Source: Atrina japonica
Taxonomy: Eukaryota > Mollusca > Bivalvia > Pterioida > Pinnidae
Direction of reading: 5' to 3'
NCBI GenBank assembly: GCA_030159075.1
Contig: BROG01000246.1
Span: 810,001-874,000 of the forward strand
DNA length: 64,000 nt
Numbering within the stretch: the first letter of the stretch is position 1; each line of letters opens with the position of its first letter. Of the stretch, positions 31,001-46,100 are shown in pieces. The notes beneath the pieces were generated by a model. It saw only the letters and a list, made by a program, of their open reading frames with translations. It was not told the origin of the DNA and ran no database searches. The position numbers and the translations under genes are program-made.

Positions 31001-34000
31001 TTCTTTAAAAAAAAAAGCTATAACATACTTGAAGACAAAATGAAAACTATTCCAACAAACAATATCTATAAGTCTTACACTTATTTTATCACCTGTACTC
31101 ACCTGTGTAAATCTCTTTCTATTTCATCTGTGGCTATTGTATACTTCCCTAGACTCTGTTCCACTAATTTTCTGTAATAGCCTTGATTGGATACCATCTA
31201 AAAATAGAGATGATGAATATATATCATGTATATAGTGTTACCATAGTGACATGATAAGAGATGATGAATATGTATCATGTATACTGTGTTACCATAGAGA
31301 CATGATAAGAGATGATGAATATGTATCATGTATACTGTGTTACCATAGTGACATGATAAGAGATGAGGAATATATATCATGTATACAGTGTTATCATAGT
31401 GACATGATCAGATATAATGAATATATATCATGTATACTGTGTTACCATAGTGACATGATAAGAGATGATGAATATGTATCATGTATACAGTGTTACCATA
31501 GTGACATGACAAAAGACGTTGAATCACAAACAAACAGATAAAAAAAACAATATCCCCGACCATCCTAGAGTTTAACCTATTTCTGCAACACTTAGATAGA
31601 ATTTCCTTATATCTCACTGCAAGGTATAAAAAAATCTTATAATCAATGATAAATCATTTTGTATAATTTTTCTAATTCACTTAACATTTTTTTTAATTAC
31701 CTCATTTATCGCTCCAGAAAACAACATCCAGATTTCACCCCTGTACTTCTCGGGTAAACCCTTCAGGATCAAATCCTGAGTCTTATGTGTTCTGTACATA
31801 CAAACACCTCTGAAATGCAATACAAGTAGTCAGAAATGCTTACATATAAGATTTAGTGTTAAAATTTTTGCATTTGTCATTTTAACAAATGTCACAATTT
31901 TGTTAAGCCAGTGGTTTTTCAGTTATACACCCCTGAAAAGCAATAGAATCTACTTGATATCTATAACAAAGATCAGTCTAATTGTGCTTTAAGGGGAGAC
32001 AGGGCTAATATGTGATCATCAGAATTTTTCATGTTTTTCATGTTATACTTTAAAACGGAAACTTAACTATCTATCATTGGGCACTCTTTGGTTAGACGTC
32101 CACTTCTACATGTTGTAGTCAGTATACAAGCCCCACTGGAACCTAAAGATGGTTTCATGAGGAAGTTTGCAGATTTACTTGCAGAAGGCCAGTGGTTACT
32201 TCCTGGGTACATTGTAACCAAGGTCTCTTCTCCACCAGGGAGAAAAAAGGGGCTGCCACTACATAACTGAAAGATTGTTGAATGTTGCATAAAACACTAT
32301 TTAAAGAAATAACACTCTTTCAATACTTGGTGTTTTATATTAAACTATTTCAAAAGTATCATGAGAAGGTATTTGTCCGAAAACATTTTGCTGTGTTGAT
32401 TTAAGCAAAGCATGTATTCTCTCAGTCTGTTACTGAGAAACAAGAATCTCATTTTTTTTTTCAAGTCTATTGATAATCAAGATGACCTTGACCTTCCTGT
32501 ACTATAAGTTTCTTATTACCTTCCATACTCCGAGAAATGGACATTCCATAGATGTTCCTTGACAGTTTCCCTTGATGACAGTTCGTCCGAGTCTCTTCTG
32601 TTGAACAGAGAAACAAGTGCTGGCTGGAATTCTAGTTCATCGGTAGATTCTGTAATTTGAACATGATTTAAAATGTGAAATAATAAACACACTATATCAG
32701 TATATATTGAAATTAATATTGAACATAGGAATTTGAATAGTGCCACATTAAAAATGTTTCAGTCATATGGTGGCGACCAGTTTTCAGTGGTGGAGGAGAG
32801 AATTCATTTACTATGTACCCAGGAAGAGACCACCGGCCTCCGCAAGAAAACTGGCAAACTTTCTCACAAAAGTCAGCTTAGGTTCCAGTGGCACTCAAAC
32901 CAGCACTGACTAGAGGTGAGAGACTTTTATGTGTCCAGGTCATTATTTTTTTTACTGGGTGAGGGTAGGAGTTTTGTTATTTTACCTGGTAAATAACATG
33001 AATAAATAAATGATACAGTAAGCCTGTCTTAAGCAGGAAAATAGAAATGTATGAGGATGTGAATCTGGCCTAACCCTTTCACCACCAAGAAACTTAACTA
33101 CCATGCACTTTTCTATTGTACTGGACCAGTCTATTATGATGGGGTTGAAAGGGTTAACCTGGTATCTCACTAAACAATACTACAAGTCTATAAAAATCAG
33201 GTAAATATAATAAGATAATGGTACAAATATGTCTTAATCAGGTAAATAACTATAAAACAATACTAAAAGTCTGTCTTAAACATGTTAAACCAGGTCAATA
33301 TAATTAGGTATGGGTACAAATATGTCTTCACCAGGTAACCATCTAAACAATACTACAAGCCTGTCTTAAACCAGGTCAATATAATTACATATGGGTAGAA
33401 ATATGTCTTCACCAGGTAAACAACTAAACAATACTACAAGCCTGTCTTAAACCAGGTAAATATATTTAGATATGGGTACAAATATGTCTTCACCAGGTAA
33501 CCAACTAAACATTACTACAAGCCTGTCTTAAACCAGGTAAATATAATTAGATATGGGTACAAATATGTCTTCACCAGGTAAATAACTAAACAATACTACA
33601 AGCCTGTCTTAAACAAGGTCAATATAATTAGATATGGGTACAAATTTGTCTTCACCAGGTAAATAACTAAACAATACCACAAGCCTGTCTTAAACCAGGT
33701 ATATATAATTAGATATGGGAACAAGTATGTCTTAATCTGGTAAATAACTAAACAATACTACAGGTCTGTCAAAAATCAGGTAAATATAATTAGATATGGG
33801 TACAAATGTCTTAATCTGCTAAATTACTAAATGACCATTGTATTTATGTGTACCTATTTACAGGTTTCAGACTTTTTCATTTGATGAGAGAAATGTTATG
33901 GCAAATTAATGTATTTTACTCGGTCTAGACCATATAGACTGCCACCATTATTTAAATGGCAGAGTCGCTATAAATTGAAAGACTTGAACTTCACAACACA

Positions 34001-34158
34001 ATCACATACCTTTAGAGTTAGAAGATGAGCTCTCTGATTTTGACTCTTTTCTTGTCATAGAATATCTGAAACAAATTAAGATGAAATGTTCTTATGAAGG
34101 AGAATACTTGTTACGACTGAAAGTTTGCACAATAACACAGGATTTGATATTTATGTAT

Positions 34159-34189
<31 letters not shown>

Positions 34190-37100
34190 ATAATAATATT
34201 TTAAGAAATATTTTATGACATGGTAGTCCTACAAAATGATTTGTTATTTATTTGTTATTTGTTACATTATACATTTTTGAATTGCAACATAATTGGACAT
34301 CATCATCATTATCTTATTAACCCTATCACCACCAACAATACTTTACATGTATTTAACTTGACCTCAATCAATGATATCTGAACTCTGTATGAACCAATCA
34401 ATGCAAAGTATCTGTACAACAGTATAATATATAATAAAGAGAACTGTATGAACCATTCAATACAAAGACATCTATACCAGCATCTGTACAACAGTATAAT
34501 ATATAATAAAAAAAGAGAACTCCAATGATATATGACCGGTATTAAAAACCAAACTTACAATGAATCTTGTTGAGTTGATAAAAAATCGGATATCTTCTCC
34601 AAAATGAAGTCTCGTTCTGCTAACTGGGCAAACATGAAATTTGTCTGTAAAATGAACAATCAAATTCAATTACAGCTACTTGCTAATCTACATGATCCAC
34701 ATTAAATATTTTTGAATTTGTAACATTTGGCCAGATAGTGAAGTAAATACTGGTCCATAAAACCGATTACATATTTTCCATTACGATAAGAGACGATTTA
34801 ACGTGTGTAGTGATTATTCAGAGCCCTTAATTGCCACACGCCGGCTCTAGCCCTGTAGCTCTGGAGTGGTCTTGTGTTTAACGTACAACCAAGATGGAAT
34901 TTATAACAAGTGTATACATCCTTCCAAGAGTTTTTCACTTACGTGGAAATGGCACCATCCTTTGGTGAAGTGCCACAAATTTTGCCTGTGCTATGGACTG
35001 ATGCCAATGCAGAGAGGATTCTAGTCATACCTGTCATGACATGGGACCCGAGTCTATGAAAGTTTCTTTATTATTATGAGTATGAATGAATTAGCAAAAT
35101 TATCAGATATCCAAAATTGTCATTGCACAGTTACACTGACCATTTTTAATACGCTAAACTTTCAACGTCATGCTAACATAGTTATAAGTTGCAATAAATA
35201 TCCTTTACAAAATATTCATTTATTTGTCACGTGCACATTTCTGAACACATACTTTTCCTTTTGTGGTAATAACAAGTCCATTGTTATTCATTTCTCCCCC
35301 GGATGTATTGTCCATTTTCTCTACAAGTTGAATCTCCCGAGAAGGAATGACCACAGTTAATAAATCTCGTACCTGCGAATGACAAATAAAAGTATGATAA
35401 GGATGAATTGCCATGGTGATCAAATCAAGTGTACCTGTAACATGTATAAACAACCAATCAATGTTTCACTTATATGGAGATATCACCAGCTTTAGGTGAG
35501 GTGCTACAAATTTTGCCTGTGCTATGGTCTAACGCCAATGCAGTGAGGGGTCTTTTACAAGCCATACCTTCTGCAACACAGGACTTGGTTTTAAGTCTCA
35601 TCCGAAAGACCTACGACTTTCACTTTGTATGCCGGGCGATTGGCGAAGGAACACTCACTTCACATTTTCAAAGTCTCTAGTATGACCGTGCCCAGGAATC
35701 AAACCAGAGACCTTCCACTTGCGAGTCGATTGCTTTACCACTAAACCAATGCAAGCAGTTAAACAACCAATCAAAGCCTCAAATGGAGGCCACATCAATA
35801 ACTGTAAATTAAATGTACCTATAAATAACCTATCAGGGATCCAATATGGAGGAATGTACCTATAAATAATCTATCAGGGATCCAATATGGAGGAATGTAC
35901 CTATAAATAATCTATCAGGGATCCAATATGGAGGAATGTACCTATAAATAATCTATCAGGGATCCAATATGTAGGAATGTACCTATAAATAATCTATCAG
36001 GGATCCAATATGAAATAACCTATCAGGGATCCAATATGAAGGAATGATCCAGGGGTTTTCCCTCCTCCTAAATTCTAGGTCCTGGGTCCAAAAAATTGGG
36101 TGAATATACAATGTTTAAACTAAAACAGAAAAAACGTAATTTGAGAGACGTGTCTGAATATACTTAATTCTTTTTTTGAAACTCCAAAAAGGGGATTTTT
36201 GTATATTTTGGGGGAAATACAAGCCATTTTTGCATTGGGAATGGATACTGTAACCAGATCCCAAAACAGCCTAGGCAAATTCCTGATGGCCATAGTGATT
36301 AAATCTATCAATGGCTGATATGAAAGGATGACAACATTGATGAAAATCTGGCTACAATGTACCGAGAGAATATCTCCAACCTTCAACAGGTTTAACTGGC
36401 AAAATTGCCCAATAAATCAGCTCAGGTTTAGCTGAGGTTCCAAAAGGGCTTAAACTTTTTGGATTACAGTGTGATGCTCGAGTCACTTGGCATGAATGCC
36501 CAAATATGGTTATTGAATACCAGTATATGCAAATTTTGATGCTTTTTTGTCATACTTATTTTCTTTTTTTTCTTTTGATCCATTCAAACAAAACATCTTT
36601 CTTGCTCAAGGAAATGATAAAAATATCAAACATGATGTTGAACATGTTCAAATCTTATATCAACATATATAATTTAAAAGTTATCACCTGCTTTTTCATT
36701 GGCTGAAATTATGTAGGGAATATGTATCTCGGCCAGTGAGATTTCTACATAGTATGAACCAATGAAAATGGCTACTTTTTTAATTTTGTAGTATCCACCA
36801 TCATTTAACATGTTAAAACTTAGGCCAATCAATAATGAATGTTTCAGTGATATTTACACCAGTTTTGAAAAAGTATTTTTTTTTAAACTACATATAATCA
36901 ACCTACCCTACTACCAAAGCATATATAATTGTGAGACAAGTATAGTCTGCCCCAGTTGTGGTGCTTGTTGAAAGGTGTCCATAGAACACACTCAGTATCT
37001 CCATCTAGTTTTTCCTGGAGCGGAAGCCGGAATGTTGATCTGGAAAATATGTACATGTGCATAATGTACAAATGAAAAAACAACTGTTATTATACACTGA

Positions 37101-40100
37101 CAAAAAGAGAATCTATATTTCTTCAACAATTTACAGGTACTAGGCTGAATGAGTCAAACATTGCTTTTTTCCACACTGTTGATATACAGGATAGATATAA
37201 TGCAAACACCCTGTACACATAACCCCCAACTTTCCACTGACTCTTTCCAGGCCAAATTGCGATGTTTGAATATGTAATACACATCTTATTCAGAAATTTT
37301 TGCATCTGTATGTGTATTCAAATTGGGAGGCCATGATGCAAATAAATGCTTGCGTATTCAGTAACTAGTCACCGATGTTAAAAATTTAAACTGAACAAAA
37401 CTGTCAGAGCTCTATATTTAATACACTGACTACATAAGTTCAATACATGCAGTTCTACAGTCAGACAGAACTGTATTCCCGATAATTCCTCGCCCCCCTC
37501 CCCCACGACGGAAAAACATAATCACCCTTCTTGAATTCACCCTGAATCAACATAGACCTTGCTTCAGTGATTTAACTTGAATTTGCCTTCATTTTTAAGT
37601 TTGCCCTCTCATCTTAAGGCAAAAATGGCAAAAAAATTAAAAGGAAAATTCCAGGTCTACAGTATTTTTATGAGAAAATTTTGTAAGAGACATATTTGAA
37701 TGTTAATAATAAACACGGAAGATAACAATAACAGAATTATTGGATAAAAATTACCTAAACACATCACTTCTAGCTCTGGCATCAAGATCTCTTTTGATGG
37801 AAGACATCTTCTTTGGAGTTCTCTTCCTGCAGTAAACAGTGATTAATAATAAACAATTTTCTTATTCAGTTTAGATACAACAATGTGAAATACACTGTTA
37901 CATGGAGTTTGTTTTACTTGACTCAAGCTTTGTTTTCATATCAATACTAAATTACCTCAGAAAGTTTTAAATATTTTCTGTTGGAGTAATTTGTAATTCA
38001 TGATACCCAATTATAACTATTTCTTGCGAATTCCTCATAATAAATGGGTGAAAATAATACAAAATTTTATTCAGGAACCAGATATCATTGTGATATGTTC
38101 CATGTGTTAAAGCATTCTCATTGGTCAATCTTCATTGAAATACACCAATCCAACTAATCACCTTCATCCATACATCATATATACTATATGTATCCATACA
38201 TCATATATACTATATGTATCCATACATCATATCATATGTATCCATACATCATATATACTATATGTATCCATACATCATATATACTATATGTATAAACTGT
38301 GTAAAATATGAAGAGGCTTAGCTGGGAACCATTCATTTAAATTAAATTGTGAGAATTTTTGTAAGAAATGTTTTTATATGTTTTAACTACAGTAGAATCT
38401 GCCCACTGAAATCTTGTCTTTCAAAAGAATTTTTTTTTTTAAGATGATCCACTTTTTGATTACATCATAGATACACTAGGGGAGATAACTCTTGAAGTCA
38501 TTTAACCAAGTTGTTTTCAAACTGTGGTAACAGAAGACAGGTGGTCTTTCATGACAGTGATCTCTCAAGACAGTGCATTTCCATTTACTAATTATTCTGA
38601 AATTTTATTGTCAGTGGATGCACCATATGTGCTAAATGAGTAAATTATTTTTCATTTTTTGATATAAACTTCTGCATTGTCTGTCCCTCTCTAATATACA
38701 ATTCACATGTGGTTTTTTTTATTTTTAACTCACTTTGTTCTATCTACGATTGACTTATCCTCTTCAAATCCTCCCTCCTGCATCAATCTGAAATGAAAGA
38801 AGTTCCCAATGATTCCACCACGTATTAACATAATTGTTCAAACATTCAAATGATCAAGATTAACTTCTACAGTTCTTCTTTATAGATGCTTTCTTATGAT
38901 AATTATTGCCACTGGAACTTTATGTACTGATTGAATTAATTTCTAACGACAATTTTGCATAAATTTTATACACAGACACAAATTATTCCTTTCACTGAAT
39001 CAAGATTTCACAACTTACTGTTTCATGGCCATATTAGCTAACTGTTCCATGAGACGAAATGTTTCTTCACTGTGTAATAGCATCGAAAAATAATACTGAA
39101 AATAGACAACGATATCATGAATATCAGAGGTCTTAATACATCTCAGATCTGCAAATCTGAAACACATATATTTTGTGTACTGAAAAAGAAACAATAGAGA
39201 AAAGACCACTGTTTTGATTTTCAATTTGGAAAAAATATAACATTTTTTTTATCCAAAGTGGTCCCTAAAACGCAGGTGTCCTTTATACAGAAAGTGTAAT
39301 CAAAATGTGTTTAACTCTGAATATATCTAATATTAACATGATTAACTACTGTGCAGATAAATAAACTTGATAATGACATAGGTACATGAAAATAATTACC
39401 AACAACAGATAGTAGGGTACATCAACATAATGATACATGATCAGGGGTTCAAAATTCCTCAAGTCCGGGACTTGGTTAGTTTCGGATTCAGACTTGGCAT
39501 TTAGAAATACCTGACGTCCAAGGGATTTGCCTCATCTGCATTCTTTTATAATTTTACTGTATTACTTATTAACAAAATTCACTTTGGACTTTGAAATTTC
39601 TTAGTTGGACTTGTCAGAAATTTACTCTCCAAGTCCTGGACTTAAGTATCTAAAAAATAATTTTGAACCCCTGCATGACTAACAATGTCGATTATACAGA
39701 TAACTGAAGTTGATATTGAAGTACATACAGTAACTGCATATTGGTGAGTGATGGAGTAACAAACTTGACAACAACTAAAGGTCTTTCAAAACACTTTGGG
39801 GCCTCCATGGTCGAGTGGTAAGAGCATCTCTCTTTGAACCATGAAGTCTCTCACTTCTGGCCAGTGCAGGTCTGAGTCTTGCTGAAACCTAAGCTGATTT
39901 TTGTGAGAAAGTTTGCCAGTTTACTTGCTGAAGGGTGGTGGTTTCTTCCTGGTTACCTTGTAACCCGGTTCTCTCTTCCACCAATAAAAACCAATCACCA
40001 CCATATAACTGAGAAATTGCTGAGTGTGACATAAAAAACTATTCAAAATTAAAAAAAATTCAAATTCAAAACAATTCTCTCTGCAAGAAATTTAGTCAAC

Positions 40101-43100
40101 TGAAGATTTCATTTCACTTGCACATTTTTTCATAAGCACATTTTATAATGTATAAATATTTTAGCATTTCGATCACCCCCCCCCCCACCCCCCCAGTATC
40201 TAAATGGTACATATTTTTCTATAGTTTAGACCTATCTACTTTGGTCTGTAAGGTTGAGTAAGCTTAAATTTATTCAAATGAAAACATTGAAAGTTGAATC
40301 ACACAAACCTCTCCCTCTCTTGTGGTGACCTTGACACTGTCTGGGAATAGTACATTGTTTCCTTTCTCCAGTTTCTAAAAATAGAATAATATATATAGCT
40401 ACATAATACCATATTTTACAGCAATTTTTATATCAAAAGTTGAAAAAAAATCGGTTTTAAAAATTCCTTTTCTAAGTACTTGTAAACAATGTTGGCAATT
40501 TGTTTATACACCTCTGTATTACATGGTTTTGTACGTGAAGCCATCATGAATAAAGTTAATTCATGAAAAACTGCGGAACTGAAAGTCCTTTGACAAACAT
40601 ACATGCTATCCTGTTATACCCCAAACTTTACATATTCATGAAGGAATATCAATGAACACAGATTGTGCCAAAATCCATGGATAGAAATTTGAAGTTATGA
40701 AAAGCAAATTTATCAATATTTGTATACAAAAATAAAACATTTATTATAACAGGTTACCTCTACTGATGGTATATCATTTGGCTCACAAGATGGAGGCCTC
40801 ATATACAGGTCAGACCTATGATTTTTTTAGTACAGCTTGAGACTGTTTCTATGTCAGTACAGCTTGAGACTGTTCCTATGTCAGTACAGCTTGAGACTGT
40901 TTCTATGTCAGTACAGCTTGAGACTGTTCCTATGTCAGTACAGCTTGAGACTCTTCCTATGTCAGTACAGCTTGAGACTGTTTCTATGTCAGTACAGCTT
41001 GAGACTGTTCCTATGTCAGTACAGCTTGAGACTGTTCCTATGTCAGTACAGCTTGAGACTGTTCCTATGTCAGTACAGCTTGAGACTGTTCCTATGTCAG
41101 TACAGCTTGAGACTGTTCCTATGTCAGTACAGCTTGAGACTGTTCCTATGTCAGTACAGCTTGAGACTGTTCCTTTGTCAGTACAGCTTGAGACTGTTCC
41201 TATGTCAGTACAGCTTGAGACTGTTCCTATGTCAGTACAGCTTGAGACTGTTCCTATGTCAGTACAGCTTGAGACTGTTCCTATGTGCAAGAAGCTTAAG
41301 TCATAAAGCTTTCAGATAAGAGTAAAAATCAAGACCCTGTATCACAGTAAGCATGGCATATTAAAAAACCTTCATTTCATTAGCATCAGTCCATAGTAGA
41401 AGTCAATGACACGTCAACTACAGATGGTGACATCTTGATATCAGTGAAAATTAATGTTGGACTGAGAAATGACATAAAACAAACAGACATTTAACTAATT
41501 GATTCCTGTACATGCTGTAGTTGCATTAATTTAAACTGACGCATTTCAAAGAATGGTAAAGTCCACTCAAAGAATTTAAGAGTGTTTGATTAAGCATCCA
41601 AATTTGACAATAATTTGAAATTAATAATCCATTATTAACTTTTCCATTTCTGATTCATGACAGTAGGCCATACTTTTTGTTGATTTGGGTGAGTCTAAAT
41701 CTGACCATATGGTCATCGGTGGATAAGTTAAAACTGATGACAGACAGTTCAGATGTCATAAGAAGAATCAGCTGTTTTTTTATTGTTATTTCACATCCAG
41801 CCAAGAATTTTTCACTTATATGGAGATGATACCAGCTTTAGCTGAAGTGCGACAAATTTTGACTTGTGCTATGGAATGATACAAATGCATTGAGGGCTCT
41901 CTTTTGTACTTTGCTGATCATGATTTAGGACGACTGTTTTTAGACTCACCGATTGACTCATGGCTTAATTTTCACTGCATATGTCAAGTGCTTGGCAAAG
42001 GAAAGGTCGGTACCATTTTTGAAAGACTTTGGTTTGAACCCAGGACCTCCTGTCTGCGAGGTCGAAGCTCCACCACTAGACCACCGCAAGTGGTGGGAAT
42101 CAATTGTGTAAGAGATACTTACTGTAATATCTGTCCATCTAATAATGACTTTAGCTTCTCTGCCCATCAGAAATGAATAAAAGCACATGTGATTGATACT
42201 GAGGTACATCCAGCCTTGTCGGGGGACCTTGTTCTTCCAGAAACTGCATGAGTAATCTGTAATCACAAAAATATTATATTGCCGGACTCAATACAAACTT
42301 ACAAAAATTATATCTCACAAGAAAGCTTTCAAGCTACACAAAATGACAAATCATTCGTGTCAATTTTTTTTCACTTTACATTTTTTCACACAAAATTTTT
42401 TTTTGTTTATAGCAATGGTCAGATTATTCAACTTTATTGTAATGGAAATTTATGTATTGTTTTTTGTGTGCAGATTTTGAAATGCCAATCAATAAAGCAA
42501 ATTCAAACATTTTGTAACGATTGCAGATGATTAAAAGGATGTTACCAACTGTCTGGTAAACACAGTCTTATACATAGATATAATTCCATGTAAAGTAATC
42601 AAATTGAAATAGAATTACTGAAACTTGCATGTTTTATCATATATAGCCTACAATAATGTTTTTTTTTGCATTCTGCATATTTCATCATCTGGCAATAAGC
42701 AAGTTTGGTATAAAGGATGGATAGGTCAAGGAAGATTTGTATATAATGAAGTCATTGCCGTTTGACAGTTTCTTTTAATATGCCTACAGTAGAACCTGTC
42801 TTGACTGACCACCCCATCTGCCACCAAAATGTGGTTTCAAAATACAGGTGATCTTTCAACAGAGGTTTTATTTAAAGGATTATCTAGTGCAGTGGTTTTC
42901 AGAATGTGGTCTCACATGACAGGTGCTCTTTTTTAGAAGAGTGGTCTCTCAAGACAGGTGCTCTTTTTTATAAGAGTGGTCTCTCAAGACAGGTGCTCTT
43001 TTTTATAAGAGTGGTCTCTCAAGACAGGTGCTCTTTTTTATAAGAGTGGTCTCTCAAGACAGGTGCTCTTTTTTATAAGAGTGGTCTCTCAAGACAGGTG

Positions 43101-46100
43101 CTCTTTTTAGACCAGAGTGGTCTCTCAAAAACAGGTGCTCTTTTTTATAAAGAGTGGTCTCTCAAGACAGGTGCTCTCTTTTTTAGAAGAGTGGTCTCTC
43201 AAGACAGGTGCTCTTTTTTATAAGAGTGGTCTCTCAAGACAGGTGCTCTTTTTTATAAGAGTGGTCTCTCAAGACAGGTGCTCTTTTTTAGAAGAGTGGT
43301 CTCTCAAAACAGGTGCTCTTTTTTATAAGTAAAAAAAAATAAAAAAAAAAAAAAAAAAAAAGTGGTCTCTCAAGACAGGTGCTCTTTTTTATAAGAGTGG
43401 TCTCTCAAGACAGGTGCTCTTTTTTATAAGAGTGGTCTCTCAAGACAGGTTCCTCTGTATTATGTCTAAATATAGATCAGCATTGTGAAATGACTTACTA
43501 TTAACAAGCTTCTCTTCTTTCGGCATATTGAAAAGCTTCATGAATTTTCGAGATGTTGTTTTATATCGTTCTGTTTCCTCATCAACTGCAAAAAACAAAA
43601 AATAGAAAAAAAATTTAAACACAATCTATCATCATTAGTGCTTGCATTTTATTTTAAACTAAAAGAGATAGGAAAACGTTCTAATGGGGGAATATTTATA
43701 TTCACAGTGTTACTGACCTTCTAAATGCTTGGTCTCGTTCGCTATCAAACTTTCAATTTTACACTTGACAAATTCTGTGGCATCATCTTCATTTTCAAAG
43801 GCACCTGTTGGTACAAAACAAAAAATAATACACAACTAATAAAATGACTACAATTACATTTTCAAAAGAAAAAAACCGCTAAAGCCTGTATGGCATAATT
43901 GTATAGCAATACATAATTGGTCTTGAAAAAAACTCAGTGCAATGGATAAGAGCAAAGAATATTTTTCCTCTCGAAAAAATAACCAGCGAAAATGAGATAG
44001 TAGAAAGGTAATTTTACTGAACATTGCTGAATATCCCATAATAGGCCTATACCACCATGACTATAAAATTACGCTGAAACAGCTGTTGCACTACTTTATA
44101 TATCCTTCCACAAGATATCAATACTTTGAATCTTCGTATCCATTTAGGTGTTGAAAGTAAATTATCATGTCATTATCTGTGTGCAAATGCATAGTAGTGT
44201 AAAGATGGCTTTGATTTTCTAGTTTAATTTTTTCCTGCTGGCTTGATTATTATCACAATGGAAGTAATATCAAGTGAATGAAAAGAAAGAAAATACATAT
44301 GAAATCTCATTAACCCTTTAACTTCTAAGTAACTAAATGGTATGTTCTTTTCTATTGTTTTAGACCAGTCTATTTTGGTCTGTAGGGTTAGAAATCCTTA
44401 GCTTTAGTGTACTACATTGTTTCAAAACTGTAGAAATGATGAGGCGTCAAAATCGGCACGATCACTATAAGAATATTGAGCTAATACTCATCTCAGGTTA
44501 TAATGTTTTATTGCCGATACATACCTAGTGTTTCCATCAAATTCTGTTCAAGCCATTCCCAGTTTTTGTGAATATCTTTCTTGTTGTTTGCTACTGCCAA
44601 ATCTTAAAAAGAAAACAAACCATTTAGACAAATCAAATTTAAAGATCATATATTAAATTGTATAAAAATACTTCACCATCTAATGAAAACACTTTGAAAT
44701 TTCCTTAATATGTAAAATGTTCAATACCTATGTAGGAAAAATGAAACGTCAAATTTTAAGCTTTTTATACGGTCAATCTTGTCTATTAAGGCCACTTAAG
44801 GGAACAGGAAAAAGTAGCCATAATAGCCAGGTGGTCATTATAAAGAGGTTTGTACATTGTAAGAATAGTTATCAAAGTTTATGTGCCAGTTATACAAATG
44901 TGGCCTTTATTGCCAGTTTGACTGTATTAGTGAATTTTTCATTTTAAGTTGATGTAGTTATGATCAATCCATCAAGTAAAAATCAATAACATATTAAGTT
45001 TAATTCAAAATAAATTTTTGACCAGACACACAACAATTTGTCAAAAAGCATCATTAAATATAAAAATATATTGTCAAATATGCTCAAATACAACAAGAGA
45101 ATAGAAAAAAATATATCATGGCTCATTCATTACGTTTTCAAAATTATAACATTTTAAGCCAGTCAAAAGCCAGGTGTACATCTCCCCAGATGTGCCTCTA
45201 TTTGGTATAAAATAACGTACATATACACATGATATAGTTCATTACATACTCACTGTAGCTGACCTCAGAACCAAGCGTCTGGTGTAAAATTGATATAGTT
45301 CATTATATACTCACTGTAGCTGACCTCAGAACCAAGCATCTGATGTAAAATTGATATAGTTCATTATATACTCACTGTAGCTGACCTCAGAACCAAGCGT
45401 CTGGTGTAAAATTCTATAGGGAGGAGTCTGTAAAACAAGACATGAATGTGAAGTGCCTCATTTACATGTATAAAAAGACTGCTTTTAATCACAAATTGAC
45501 AAAACAATTGGTTTTTTATTTTTAAAAGAAATCTAATCTAAGGTTCTTGAGAAGAAATTTTAAAGCAAGAGAGAGAAAGAGAGAGTCAGAAAATGAGGTT
45601 GGAACTTTGCATATATACTTTGTTGTCCAACACTGTGTCCAGCGTTCCCACAAGCAGTCCAGTAAGTCCGCCTCCACCATATCCCTTTCTTCTCTGTAAA
45701 GTGAAAAATGGATTGGCACGCTCTGTCACCCTAAATGGAAAGATATACAAACAAATTACATGAGTACATGTGTATAGATTAGAGAGGCATTTAGTGGCAA
45801 GAAGGAATTAGTGGTAAGAATCCAGATATCTCAAGGTAAAGTACTGATAGTGATAATTTCTTCTGTTAAAGACAGATTTTTTGTTATTAACTCATTCACC
45901 CCTAAAGAAACATTTGGACTGGTCTAAGTCATTGATTTACAGAAGAGTCCATTGTTTTTCAAGGGTTGATGATTTTTTTTTTTTTTCGTTTTTTAAAGGA
46001 AGGTGTGGGGGGTATCTATCAATTGATTTTTTTTTTATTTTTGTTGGTCCTTTTTATATTACTATTTTTTGTTCATTTTGTTTATCTAATATATCTTTTT

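Noticed and set aside
40754..40800. Extra TBC1D9 exon between exons 7 and 8 (CCT CCA TCT TGT GAG ... GTA GAG|GTAACC)
   Set aside because: The donor is good and the frame open, but no upstream AG gives the required phase 0 without a stop, and exons 7 and 8 already join to the family-typical DIT-KLEK sequence.
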